From Microbacterium esteraromaticum (lineage in GTDB: Bacteria; Actinomycetota; Actinomycetes; Actinomycetales; Microbacteriaceae), in NCBI RefSeq assembly GCF_028747645.1, contig NZ_CP118100.1, forward strand, positions 62,001 through 126,000: DNA of 64,000 bases, read 5' to 3'. Shown in pieces: positions 44,827-52,771 of this stretch. The number at the start of each line of letters is the position of its first letter. Positions within the stretch are counted from its first letter, which is position 1. Made by a program: the position numbers and the translations under genes. The notes under the pieces were generated by a model. It saw only the letters and a list, made by a program, of their open reading frames with translations, did not search any database and was not told the DNA's origin.

Positions 44827-44840
44827 GGTAAACGCTTTCT
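44827..44840 (-). promoter_or_regulatory. Candidate LacI-family operator before the lyase gene
   Basis: GGTAAACGCTTTCT contains the AAACGCTTT core usual for LacI-family operators, 36-49 bases upstream of the lyase ATG. No LacI gene is present in the window, so the regulator would be elsewhere. Confidence 0.45.
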
Positions 44841-44898
44841 GGCTTCCTGTACAGAGGGCGTGAACGAGTGATCCCTTTGGGTGAACGCTCGCTCGCCC

Positions 44899-46191
44899 CT
44901 ACGCGAACTGCCGGGCGTGCGCAGACCACCCCGACTCGGTGGGCAGAGAGCGCAACGGTCGGTTGAACAGCGCGAGCAGCGCGGCGAGAGCGCACAGGAC
45001 TGCGCAGAGGATGAGCGTCGAGGTGCGGCCGGCCCAGGCCAACCCGAAGCCGGCGATCAGCGGGGCAAAGGGCATCGCGCCCATGCCGAGCACGCCGGCG
45101 GCGCTGTTCGCACGCCCAAGCAGGCGCGATGGCGTGGCGACCATGAAGTACCCCATCAACGCCGCGTTGAGCGCCGGCAGCGGCAGAACCGCGCCGCCGA
45201 AGACGATGCCGATGCCGATCGGGGAGTCGACGAGACTCACAATGCACGCACCGAGAGTGATCGTCGTCAGCCCGACGAGTACGAGCGAACCGGTCTTGAC
45301 GCGCGGTACGAGCAGCGGGGCGACAAGTGCACCGGCGAGCATGGCGACACCGATCACGGCCGAGAGTGTGCCGATGGTGATCTCGGAGTGTCCGGCTTGC
45401 TGCAGTGCGTAGATCACACTGGTCACGGCCGATGTCAAACCCAGATTGACGATCGTGATCACGACCAACGCGCTGCTGAGGTCGGGGCGCGAGAACAACC
45501 AGCGGAAGCCCTCGCGGATCTCGCGCAGCATTCCCCGGGCAGGCTGAGGATCTGCGGCATCCGTGGTGCTCTCGTCAGGGATCGGATGCCCGGGATCGCG
45601 CCGCTCGGCGCGGCCCAGCACCCACGCGGTCGCGGCGGCGAACGCGTACGCGGCCGTCATGACCGCGCCGACCACCCAGGCGCCGGCGGCGAGCAGCGCA
45701 CCGCCGAGCGGGCCGCCCGCGAGCTGCAGTGCGGCGTCGCGCCCCTGGTTGGCGGCCTGCGCCCGGCCCATCGCCTCGTCGGGCACGACCTGCTTCAGCG
45801 CGCTTTCGCTCGCCGGCTCGAATAGTCCGGCGCGCACGCACAGGGCGACCTCGAGCAGGAGCAGGGTGAGAAAGGTCAGCGATTCGAAGAACGCCAGCGC
45901 CGTGAAGGCCGCGCCGACGAACGTCGCGATCAGCGCGCCGACGAGCATCATCGCGATGCGGTTGTGGCGGTCGGCGAGTGCGCCGCCGATGAGTGTCGTG
46001 ACCAATCGCGTCGCCATGCCGACCCCGCCGATGATGCCGGCCTGGGCCGGGTCATTGGTGACGAAGAGTGCGACGAGCGGGATCGCGAAGCTGAACAGTG
46101 TGGTGCCCAGGCCCTTGCCGGTGTCGCTGGTGAGCCAGAGCAGGTAGCGGCGGTTGCTCCAGAGCCGAACAGGGGGCGCTTCGATCGTCAT
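44899..46191 (-). CDS. MFS transporter (DHA3-like exporter)
   Basis: A 430-residue major facilitator with about twelve helices in two halves and a soluble central loop (about residues 190-220). Motif A-like text GGALADRHNRIAMM after the second helix and EPASESALKQVVPDEAMGRAQAANQ are typical of DHA3 drug-exporter relatives. It is divergent from an ArsR-like regulator with a perfect palindromic operator between them, so it is probably induced by its own substrate. Cargo unknown. Confidence 0.88.
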   Translation of the reverse strand: MTIEAPPVRLWSNRRYLLWLTSDTGKGLGTTLFSFAIPLVALFVTNDPAQAGIIGGVGMATRLVTTLIGGALADRHNRIAMMLVGALIATFVGAAFTALAFFESLTFLTLLLLEVALCVRAGLFEPASESALKQVVPDEAMGRAQAANQGRDAALQLAGGPLGGALLAAGAWVVGAVMTAAYAFAAATAWVLGRAERRDPGHPIPDESTTDAADPQPARGMLREIREGFRWLFSRPDLSSALVVITIVNLGLTSAVTSVIYALQQAGHSEITIGTLSAVIGVAMLAGALVAPLLVPRVKTGSLVLVGLTTITLGACIVSLVDSPIGIGIVFGGAVLPLPALNAALMGYFMVATPSRLLGRANSAAGVLGMGAMPFAPLIAGFGLAWAGRTSTLILCAVLCALAALLALFNRPLRSLPTESGWSAHARQFA

Positions 46192-46213
46192 GTCGCCAGA
46201 GTAACCGCGCAAG

Positions 46214-46245
46214 AAAACTTGCGCAACTAGAATTGCGCAAGTTTT
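46214..46245. promoter_or_regulatory. Operator between MFS exporter and ArsR-like regulator
   Basis: A perfect inverted repeat: AAAACTTGCGCAA (46214-46226), spacer CTAGAA, TTGCGCAAGTTTT (46233-46245). It contains two copies of the self-palindromic TTGCGCAA. It lies 23 bases from the MFS start and 19 from the regulator start, so it can control both. Confidence 0.87.
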
Positions 46246-46263
46246 GATGACTAGACTGCGGGG

Positions 46264-46854
46264 ATGGGAAGCGGCTCGGCGGAAGGCAGAAGCGGCGCCG
46301 CCGTGATGACCTCGGCGATGCTCAAGGCGCTCGCTAATCCGTTGCGCCGCCGCATCATCAACGAGCTCGTCCGGCGCGAGTACGCTCGTGCGGCCGACCT
46401 GTCGGCCGCACTGGAGGTGCCCGCGAACTCGCTCAGCTTTCACCTGCGGGTGCTCGCCGAGGCGGGCCTCGTCGAAGAGGACCCCGACCGAGCCCGCGAC
46501 CGGCGCGACCGGGTCTGGAAGCCCGTCGAGTTGCACGCGCTCGAACTGGGTACCCCCGAACAGCCCGTCGCCGACGCAGCTGCGGCGGCCGCTTTCGTGG
46601 CGCTCATCGCCGACGAGCATCACGAACTCGTGCGTCGCGTGGTCACCTGGGCGCCCGAATACACCCAGGGGCGCGATCCCGTCATTCGCGGCACGTTCGT
46701 TCAACGTTCGGCGCGGTTGACCCGTGTCGAACTCGTGAACGCGCTGGAGAAGATCGAGCAGGTCTTCCGTGAGGCCGAGCAGGCGCACGACCGCGACGAC
46801 CCCGACTCCCTGTTCTGGAACATCGACATCGTCGCGGCCGACGAGACCATCTGA
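46264..46854 (+). CDS. ArsR-like winged-helix regulator
   Basis: A 196-residue regulator. Winged HTH at residues about 15-75 (MLKALANPLRRRIINELVRREY, RAADLSAALEVPANSLSFHLRVLAEAGLVEE). The C-terminal half is helical and acidic, without metal-binding Cys pairs, so an organic ligand is more likely than a metal. Divergent from the MFS gene around the palindrome at 46214-46245. Confidence 0.88.
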   Translation: MGSGSAEGRSGAAVMTSAMLKALANPLRRRIINELVRREYARAADLSAALEVPANSLSFHLRVLAEAGLVEEDPDRARDRRDRVWKPVELHALELGTPEQPVADAAAAAAFVALIADEHHELVRRVVTWAPEYTQGRDPVIRGTFVQRSARLTRVELVNALEKIEQVFREAEQAHDRDDPDSLFWNIDIVAADETI

Positions 46855-46889
46855 ACAGACAGGCGGGGCGGGCGAAGCCGTGCCGCGCC

Positions 46890-48797
46890 TCAGCTCATCG
46901 AGAAGTCGTACCACTCCGGCACGGGTCGGTCGGGGAACGCCTCCCGCCACAGCGCCGACATGCTCAGCTCGCCCTCGCGGATGTCAGGCACCTCGAACCG
47001 CTCCTCAAGCAGAGCGCCCGCGGCCTCGCGGTCGCCCGTGGCGAGTGCGGCGCGCACATCCAGCATCCGCACCCGGCCCAGAGCTCGCACCTCAGCGGGG
47101 AGGGATGCCACCAACCCGCGCACCTCGTCGGCGCGGCCCGCGCGAAGCAACTCCGCGCCGAGTTCCAGAGCCAGGGGCACGACATCCGCAGCGAGCGAGA
47201 GCGCGTCGGTCAGCAGGGTGATTCCGGCATCCGTGTCGCCCTGCGCGATTCGCGCCTGTGCGAGTCCACGCAACGCCCAGGGCGAGCGGCGCTGCCGCAA
47301 CGACGCCTCGTACAGCGACGCCGCGCGCGGCAGCTCGCCGGCCGCATGCGCGATGACCGCTCGGTGGTAGTGGGTCAGCCAGGTCGCCGCGGCGCCGGCC
47401 AACAGCTGATCCCAGCGCTCGCCGTCGACGTACGACGCAGGGGCATCCAGCGGTGCGGCATCCGCATCGCCCTCGCCGTCGAGCAGCGCCGCCCAGTAGG
47501 CGCCCTCCTCACCGGCATCCCGGTCGAAGCGCACACCCGGAAGGCTCGCGAACGACTCGCCGACGCGCGCGGCCAGCTCTGCTTCGAGCGCGCCCCACGG
47601 GGCGCCGATGTTCAGCATCCGTTCCGGGGTGACGTCGGCGACCGCCTCGAGACGCGACGCGTCCGTCGCCTCGGATGCCCGCAGCACCGCCGCCTCCACC
47701 ACCGGGACCGCGCTCTCCCAGTCGCCATGCCGCGCCTCATCGTCGACCTGCAGCGGCACGAAGGTCTCGTGCCACTCCCACGTCGCGCCACCCGGCATCG
47801 GCAGGTGCTCGTACTGCGTGGTGGCCAGGCCTGCCTGGATCTCGAAGTACGCCCCCGTCTCGCCGCCGAGCCAGTCGCACCAGTGGCGGCCCCCGGTGGT
47901 GTCTCCCCACGCGAACAGCTTGCGGGCACGCAGTCGCGGCGACGACACGTGCGCGAGGCCCGAACCGTCGGGCTCGAGAGCGGCGATCCACGGCGTGCGG
48001 TCGCGGTTCAGGTCGTAGAACCAGTCGGCGGCGGCCGGAGCGCTCGCCGGCCGACTCACGTCGGGGTCTGCGATGTCGACGTACCCGAGCGAACCGTCGT
48101 ACTGCGTCTGGTACGCGTGCGTCGCCGGGGCGAACACCCGCGATCCCGGCGTCTGAGCGACCGCGATGTTCGTCCACCAGTACATGCCCGTCTCGCGGGG
48201 ATGCGGATTGCGCACCCGCACGCGCACGTGCAGCGCCGGGGCGTTGTCGTCGAGGGTGGCATCGAGCTGAACGATCAGTCCGCGCTTGCGCTCGTACTCC
48301 CACATGCGCAGCACCGGCGCGCCGTCCGGTGCCGTGATCTCGGCCGCGTAGAGCGGTGAGGCGGTCAGCGGCCAGTGCCCCCGCATGCCGATGTTCCACT
48401 CGGCGCCGCCCGAGAACCAGGCGTTGCGCAGCCCCAGGTTCGCAGGCTGGAACATCGCGTTGCGGTAGACCAGATCGCGTCCGGTGGCCTTGTCGAGCAG
48501 CCGCACGAGGCGGCCTCCGAGATCGAGCGCGAACTCCGCGCGCAGGTGCGCGTTCTCCAGCACCGCCAGCCGCATCGGTGCGGGGGATCGCTCGCGCGAG
48601 TACGCGTCCTGAAGTAGATACGGATGGATGCTGGTGACCCGACCGTACGCGATGTTCGCCGCGATCTCGTCGGGCAGATTCGCGGTCGAGGCCTCATAGG
48701 GCGCTTCGGGCATGGCGCCCACGGGCGGCAGCGGGTTGGTCGGTCCGACAGGGGCGGAGGGCAGGGCGACCGTGGTGAGATGCAGCGTTGCAGTCAT
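46890..48797 (-). CDS. DUF5107 / TPR protein
   Basis: A 635-residue cytoplasmic protein. The first about 330 residues show a mutarotase-like beta-sandwich (ENAHLRAEFALDLGGRLVRLLDK, NAMFQPANLGLRNAWFSGGAEWNIG, GMYWWTNIAVAQTPGSRVF), the DUF5107 pattern. The second half contains TPR-like repeats (ASLYEASLRQRRSPWALRGLAQARIAQGD, LALELGAELLRAGRADEVRGL). Such proteins occur in actinobacterial carbohydrate loci; activity unknown. ATG 48797 is chosen; GTG 48809 is possible. Divergent from the methyltransferase with only 42 bases between. Confidence 0.8.
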   Translation of the reverse strand: MTATLHLTTVALPSAPVGPTNPLPPVGAMPEAPYEASTANLPDEIAANIAYGRVTSIHPYLLQDAYSRERSPAPMRLAVLENAHLRAEFALDLGGRLVRLLDKATGRDLVYRNAMFQPANLGLRNAWFSGGAEWNIGMRGHWPLTASPLYAAEITAPDGAPVLRMWEYERKRGLIVQLDATLDDNAPALHVRVRVRNPHPRETGMYWWTNIAVAQTPGSRVFAPATHAYQTQYDGSLGYVDIADPDVSRPASAPAAADWFYDLNRDRTPWIAALEPDGSGLAHVSSPRLRARKLFAWGDTTGGRHWCDWLGGETGAYFEIQAGLATTQYEHLPMPGGATWEWHETFVPLQVDDEARHGDWESAVPVVEAAVLRASEATDASRLEAVADVTPERMLNIGAPWGALEAELAARVGESFASLPGVRFDRDAGEEGAYWAALLDGEGDADAAPLDAPASYVDGERWDQLLAGAAATWLTHYHRAVIAHAAGELPRAASLYEASLRQRRSPWALRGLAQARIAQGDTDAGITLLTDALSLAADVVPLALELGAELLRAGRADEVRGLVASLPAEVRALGRVRMLDVRAALATGDREAAGALLEERFEVPDIREGELSMSALWREAFPDRPVPEWYDFSMS

Positions 48798-48839
48798 GGT
48801 GATGCTCACGCTATCGCGAACGGTGGGTATCGTGAGCAG

Positions 48840-50189
48840 GTGTACGACTACAGCAGGCTGCGGCGATTTCCCGATGTCGAGGCGCCGAACCTGCAGGCGT
48901 GGGATGCCACCGACGAACTGCTCGTCGACTGGGCCCGTGCGGCCGGGATCGCGGGCGACAGCATCGCCGTGATCGGCGACGAGTACGGTGCGATCACGCT
49001 CGCTCTGACGGATGCCGGATTGCGTGGCATCCGCGTGCATCAGGATCTCGTGACGGGCCGCCGGGCGCTGGCGAACAACGCCCGCGCGCTGGGATCGGAT
49101 CCGGACGCATTCACGACGCACGAGCTCGACGAGACACTGCTGCGCGGTGCGCAGCTGGTGCTGATGCAGTTGCCGAAGTCGCTCGCGGCGCTGGATGAGA
49201 TCGCGGATGCTGTCGCGCGCTGGGCTACCCCCGAGGTCGTGCTGGTCGCCGGCGGCCGCGTCAAGCACATGACGCTCACGCAGAACGATGTGCTTGCTCG
49301 TCATTTCACGTCCGTGCATCCTCAACGCGCCACCCGCAAGTCCCGCCTTCTGGTGGCATCATCCCCCTCCTCCCCTCCATCCCCCTCCTCCCCTCCGTCC
49401 CCTCCCTCCCGTACCTCCCCTCCGTCCCCTCCCGCTGAGAAACCACTTCCCGTTCTAGAAACCACCACGCACGTGGTTTCTCATACGGCAGATGGTTTCT
49501 CACCGGTGGAGTTCACGCTCTGCGCGCATGGCGGGGCCTTCGCGGGGAGCAAGCTCGACATCGGGACGCGGGCGCTGCTCGACGCGATGCCGGCGCTCAG
49601 CGCGGGCTACCGCGCGCAGGGCAGCACGGTCGGCCGTTCGCAACTCCGGAAAAACGAGGCCGCAGCGGGGCAGAACGCCTCAAACGGGGGGGCTAGCGAC
49701 CAGATCTCCGGAGTTGCGAACGAGGGGATGCGGGTGATCGACCTCGGCTGTGGCACCGGGGCTCTGGCCGTGGCGTTCGCGCTGCAGCACCCGACCGCGA
49801 CGATCGTTGCGACGGACCGCTCCGCTGCTGCCGTGCGCTCGGCGCGGGCGACGGTCTCGGCGAACGGCCTGGATGACCGCATCACCGTCACACTCGACGA
49901 TGCCGGGTCGGACCTGCCCGATGCTAGCGCCGACGTGATCCTGCTCAACCCACCCTTCCACCTCGGTGCGAGCGTGCACGAAGGGGCGGGTCGGCGGCTC
50001 ATCGAGGCTGCTGCGCGGCTCGTCCGGCCGGGCGGTGAAGTGTGGACGGTGTTCAACTCGCATCTCGACCACCGCCGCGCTCTGACGCGCGTGGTTGGCC
50101 CCACCGAACAGGTCTCTCGCACGCCGAAGTTCACGGTGACGCGCTCGACGCGACGTGCGCGAATCCCCGGTGAGGGCACGAAACGATAA
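48840..50189 (+). CDS. RsmC/RlmG-like class I methyltransferase with inserted palindromes
   Basis: A 449-residue protein with the two-domain RsmC layout: an inactive N-terminal Rossmann domain (IAVIGDEYGAITLALTDAG) and a catalytic C-terminal one (VIDLGCGTGALAVAFA, then LLNPPFHLGASVHEGAGRRLI with the NPPF motif that binds the target base). It probably methylates guanine N2 in 16S or 23S rRNA. It is about 100 residues longer than RsmC because the linker holds a Ser/Pro stretch (encoded by C/T repeats, 49360-49435) and two palindromes (49436-49502 and 49636-49721). The frame is intact through all of them. GTG 48840 starts close to the usual N terminus. Confidence 0.83.
   Translation: MYDYSRLRRFPDVEAPNLQAWDATDELLVDWARAAGIAGDSIAVIGDEYGAITLALTDAGLRGIRVHQDLVTGRRALANNARALGSDPDAFTTHELDETLLRGAQLVLMQLPKSLAALDEIADAVARWATPEVVLVAGGRVKHMTLTQNDVLARHFTSVHPQRATRKSRLLVASSPSSPPSPSSPPSPPSRTSPPSPPAEKPLPVLETTTHVVSHTADGFSPVEFTLCAHGGAFAGSKLDIGTRALLDAMPALSAGYRAQGSTVGRSQLRKNEAAAGQNASNGGASDQISGVANEGMRVIDLGCGTGALAVAFALQHPTATIVATDRSAAAVRSARATVSANGLDDRITVTLDDAGSDLPDASADVILLNPPFHLGASVHEGAGRRLIEAAARLVRPGGEVWTVFNSHLDHRRALTRVVGPTEQVSRTPKFTVTRSTRRARIPGEGTKR
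49360..49435 (+). repeat. C/T-rich low-complexity tract in the methyltransferase gene
   Basis: Repeated CCCCTCC units encode a Ser/Pro chain (SSPSSPPSPSSPPSPP) of about 25 residues between the two domains. Base use is unlike any neighbouring gene. Confidence 0.8.
49436..49502. repeat. Palindrome A in the methyltransferase gene
   Basis: TGAGAAACCA (49436-49445) pairs with TGGTTTCTCA (49493-49502), and GAAACCAC (49458-49465) with GTGGTTTC (49473-49480): a nested inverted repeat of 67 bases in the linker coding region. Confidence 0.75.
49636..49721. repeat. 86-bp dispersed palindromic repeat, copy 2 (inside a gene)
   Basis: Arms GTTCGCAACTCCGGA and TCCGGAGTTGCGAAC with the same 86-base length as the copy at 25833-25918. 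In opposite orientation the centres share GGCCG, GCAGAAC, CAA and GGGG blocks in the same order. It encodes residues about 266-294, just before the SAM-binding motif. Confidence 0.8.
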
Positions 50190-50442
50190 CGGGATTTGCC
50201 ACCCGATCAGCCATTCGTTACGGTGGAATGTGGCCATGATGGCCAAGACCAGTCCGCGGTCGCGTCCTCACGCTGTGCATGTCACCGAGGGTGCGGGCGT
50301 ATGGTCGGTGATCTCTGCGTGGAGCCCGAAGCTCCGCGTCCGCGCCGCGCACGGCAATGAACGAGCGGCCCTGTGATCATGACCCGGACGTAACCAGACG
50401 GACTCACCGCCGACCCTGGAGCCGGTGAGTCACGGGGGAAAC
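50190..50442 (+). promoter_or_regulatory. Leader region of the proVWX operon
   Basis: 253 bases without a convincing gene. It contains TGGCCATGATGGCCA (a small hairpin) and, at 50401-50431, GACTCACCG / CGGTGAGTC, a 9-base perfect stem directly before the ribosome-binding site GGGGGAA (50434-50440). The region probably holds the osmotically regulated promoter. I could not match it to a known riboswitch. Confidence 0.5.
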
Positions 50443-51765
50443 GTGTCCGAAACCGCTCTTGAAGCGCGCAATCTGTACAAGGTATTCGGCCGAAATCCAC
50501 AGCAGGCAGTCAAGCGGCTGAAGGCGGGCGAGTCCCGTACCGACGTACTCGACGTCGGCACAGCCGCAGTGATCGACGCGAGTTTCACCGTCAAACGCGG
50601 TGAGATCTTCGTGATCATGGGGCTGTCGGGTTCCGGTAAGTCCACACTGATCCGCATGCTGAACGGCCTGCACGATGTGACCGACGGCACCATCACCATC
50701 GAAGGCAGCGAGATCACCGGCATTTCGGGATCCCGCCTGCGCGAGGTGCGCCGCGACCACGTGTCGATGGTGTTCCAGCACTTCGCGCTGCTTCCGCACC
50801 GCACGGTGGCCGCGAACGTCGCCTACCCGTTGGAGCTGAAGGGCGTCGACAAGGCCACCCGGCTGAAGAAGGCCGGCGAGATCCTGGCCATGGTGGGCCT
50901 GGACGGCTGGGGCGACAAGCTGCCCAGCGAGCTCTCCGGTGGCATGCAGCAGCGCGTGGGCATCGCCCGTGCGCTCGCCGCAGATGGCGACATCCTGCTC
51001 ATGGATGAGGCGTTCAGTGCGCTCGACCCGCTGATCCGTCGCGAGATGCAGGAGCAGCTGGTCGAACTGCAGCAGAAGCTGCAGAAGACCATCATCTTCA
51101 TCACTCACGATCTGAACGAGGCGATGTTCCTCGGTGACCGCATCGCGGTGATGCGCGATGGTCGCATCGTGCAGATCGGTACGCCTGAGGACATCCTCAC
51201 CGACCCGGCCAACGACTACGTCGAGCAGTTCGTGCAGGACGTGGACCGCGCCCGCGTGCTCACCGCCGCCAATGTCATGGAGACGCCGCGTCCGGTGGTC
51301 ACCGAGACGTCCGGCCCGCGCACGGCGCTGAAGCAGATGCGCGACGCCTACATGTCGGCGGCTTACGTCGTCGGCCGCGACCGCCATCTCGTTGGAATCG
51401 TCACCGATCGCGACGCCGTGAAGCTCGTGCGCAAGGGCGAGACCTCGCTGGCCACTGTGGTGAAGCCGGTGCCGCAGAGCATCGACGAGAACGAGATTCT
51501 GATGAATCTGTTCATCCCGTCGGTCGAGTCGCCACTGCCGCTCGCCGTGACGGACACCGAGGGACGCCTGACCGGTGTGATCCCCCGCGTGACGCTGCTG
51601 GCGGCGCTGGGCCCCGGGAGCGGTGCCACAGGTGAGCTGACGATCCCGCTTCAGCCGATGTCGGCGACCATGATCGATGAGGTGCTCGAGGAGGCGACCG
51701 CGGCCGCCGCAGGCACTCCGGGCAGTACAGGCAACAAGAACGAGCAGGCAGAGGAGGTGCGCTGA
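50443..51765 (+). CDS. proV: Glycine betaine/proline ABC transporter ATPase (ProV)
   Basis: A 440-residue ATPase, VSETALEARNLYKVFG at the start. Walker A GLSGSGKST (about 61-69), Q-loop MVFQHFALLPHRT, signature LSGGMQQR, Walker B DILLMDEAFSALDP, then two C-terminal CBS domains (about 275-400: YVVGRDRHLVGIVTDRDAVK; LAVTDTEGRLTGVIPRV), as in osmosensing ProV/OpuAA. GTG 50443 has GGGGGAA in place; GTG 50425 is possible but lies inside a leader hairpin. The stop shares a base with the ProW start. Confidence 0.95.
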   Translation: MSETALEARNLYKVFGRNPQQAVKRLKAGESRTDVLDVGTAAVIDASFTVKRGEIFVIMGLSGSGKSTLIRMLNGLHDVTDGTITIEGSEITGISGSRLREVRRDHVSMVFQHFALLPHRTVAANVAYPLELKGVDKATRLKKAGEILAMVGLDGWGDKLPSELSGGMQQRVGIARALAADGDILLMDEAFSALDPLIRREMQEQLVELQQKLQKTIIFITHDLNEAMFLGDRIAVMRDGRIVQIGTPEDILTDPANDYVEQFVQDVDRARVLTAANVMETPRPVVTETSGPRTALKQMRDAYMSAAYVVGRDRHLVGIVTDRDAVKLVRKGETSLATVVKPVPQSIDENEILMNLFIPSVESPLPLAVTDTEGRLTGVIPRVTLLAALGPGSGATGELTIPLQPMSATMIDEVLEEATAAAAGTPGSTGNKNEQAEEVR

Positions 51766-52697
51766 TGGACGGCTTCAACATTCCGATCGGTGAATGGGGA
51801 AAGAGCGTCGTGGACTGGGTCCGCGATGATCTGGACTGGCTGACCGACGCCATCGCCGCCTTCGTCGGCTTCCTCGCCGAGGGCCTCGCCAACATGCTGA
51901 TGGCACCCGCGGCCCCGGTGATGATCATCATCTTCGCGCTGATCGCCTGGCTGGTGCGCTCGTGGAAGCTCGCGATCGGCACCGTGGTGATGTTCGTCGT
52001 CATCCTCGGCGTCGACCAGTGGGACAACGCGATGCAGACGCTGGCGCTGGTGCTGATCGCCACGCTCGTCACCGTCGCGATCGCCGTGCCGCTGGGCATC
52101 TGGGCGGCCCGCAACGACACCGTCAGTGCCGTCATCAAGCCGGTGCTCGACCTGATGCAGACCATGCCGTCGCTGGTGTACCTGATCCCCGTGATCATCT
52201 TCTTCAGCCTCGGCTTCGTGCCCGGCGTCATCGCCACGGTGATCTTCTCGCTGCCGCCCGGTGTGCGTCTGACCGAGCTGGGCATCCGCGGCGTCGACTC
52301 CGAGACGGTCGAAGCCGGTCACGCCTTCGGCGCGACGCCCGGGCAGATCCTGCGCGGCATTCAGCTGCCACTCGCGATGCCGACCATCATGGCCGGCGTC
52401 AACCAGGTGATCATGCTCGCCCTGTCGATGGCCGTCATCGCCGGTATGGCCGGCGCACCCGGCCTGGGCAAGGAAGTGGTCGCCGCGCTCGCGACGATCA
52501 ACGTCGCCCAGGGCATCGAGGCCGGCCTCGGCGTGGTGTTCATCGCCGTCTACCTCGACCGCGTCACGGCGGCACTCGGCAACCCCGGCGGCAACCGCTC
52601 GTCGCTGATGGGCATGATGCAGCGGCGCCGTGACGAGATGCGCCGCGCGTCGGCAGCATCCGCGGCGCAGACGGTCGACTCGGCGGCCGCAGCCTGA
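51765..52697 (+). CDS. proW: Glycine betaine/proline ABC transporter permease (ProW)
   Basis: A 310-residue permease with an N-terminal amphipathic segment and about six or seven helices. Family motif: MPSLVYLIPVIIFFSLG, PPGVRLTELGIRGVDSETVEAGHAFGATPGQILRGIQLP (EAA loop), GMAGAPGLGKEVVAAL. The ATG overlaps the ProV stop by one base. Cytoplasmic tail rich in Arg and Ala. Confidence 0.95.
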   Translation: MDGFNIPIGEWGKSVVDWVRDDLDWLTDAIAAFVGFLAEGLANMLMAPAAPVMIIIFALIAWLVRSWKLAIGTVVMFVVILGVDQWDNAMQTLALVLIATLVTVAIAVPLGIWAARNDTVSAVIKPVLDLMQTMPSLVYLIPVIIFFSLGFVPGVIATVIFSLPPGVRLTELGIRGVDSETVEAGHAFGATPGQILRGIQLPLAMPTIMAGVNQVIMLALSMAVIAGMAGAPGLGKEVVAALATINVAQGIEAGLGVVFIAVYLDRVTAALGNPGGNRSSLMGMMQRRRDEMRRASAASAAQTVDSAAAA

Positions 52698-52771
52698 CCC
52701 ACAGAACGTCCCTTCCACACAGCACTACATACGGAACGCGTGAGACATACGTGAAGAAAGAAGGAAGCACC

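Noticed and set aside
50190..50442. Known riboswitch (such as the c-di-AMP ydaO class) before proV
   Set aside because: I could not find the conserved core sequences by eye; only local stems are visible.
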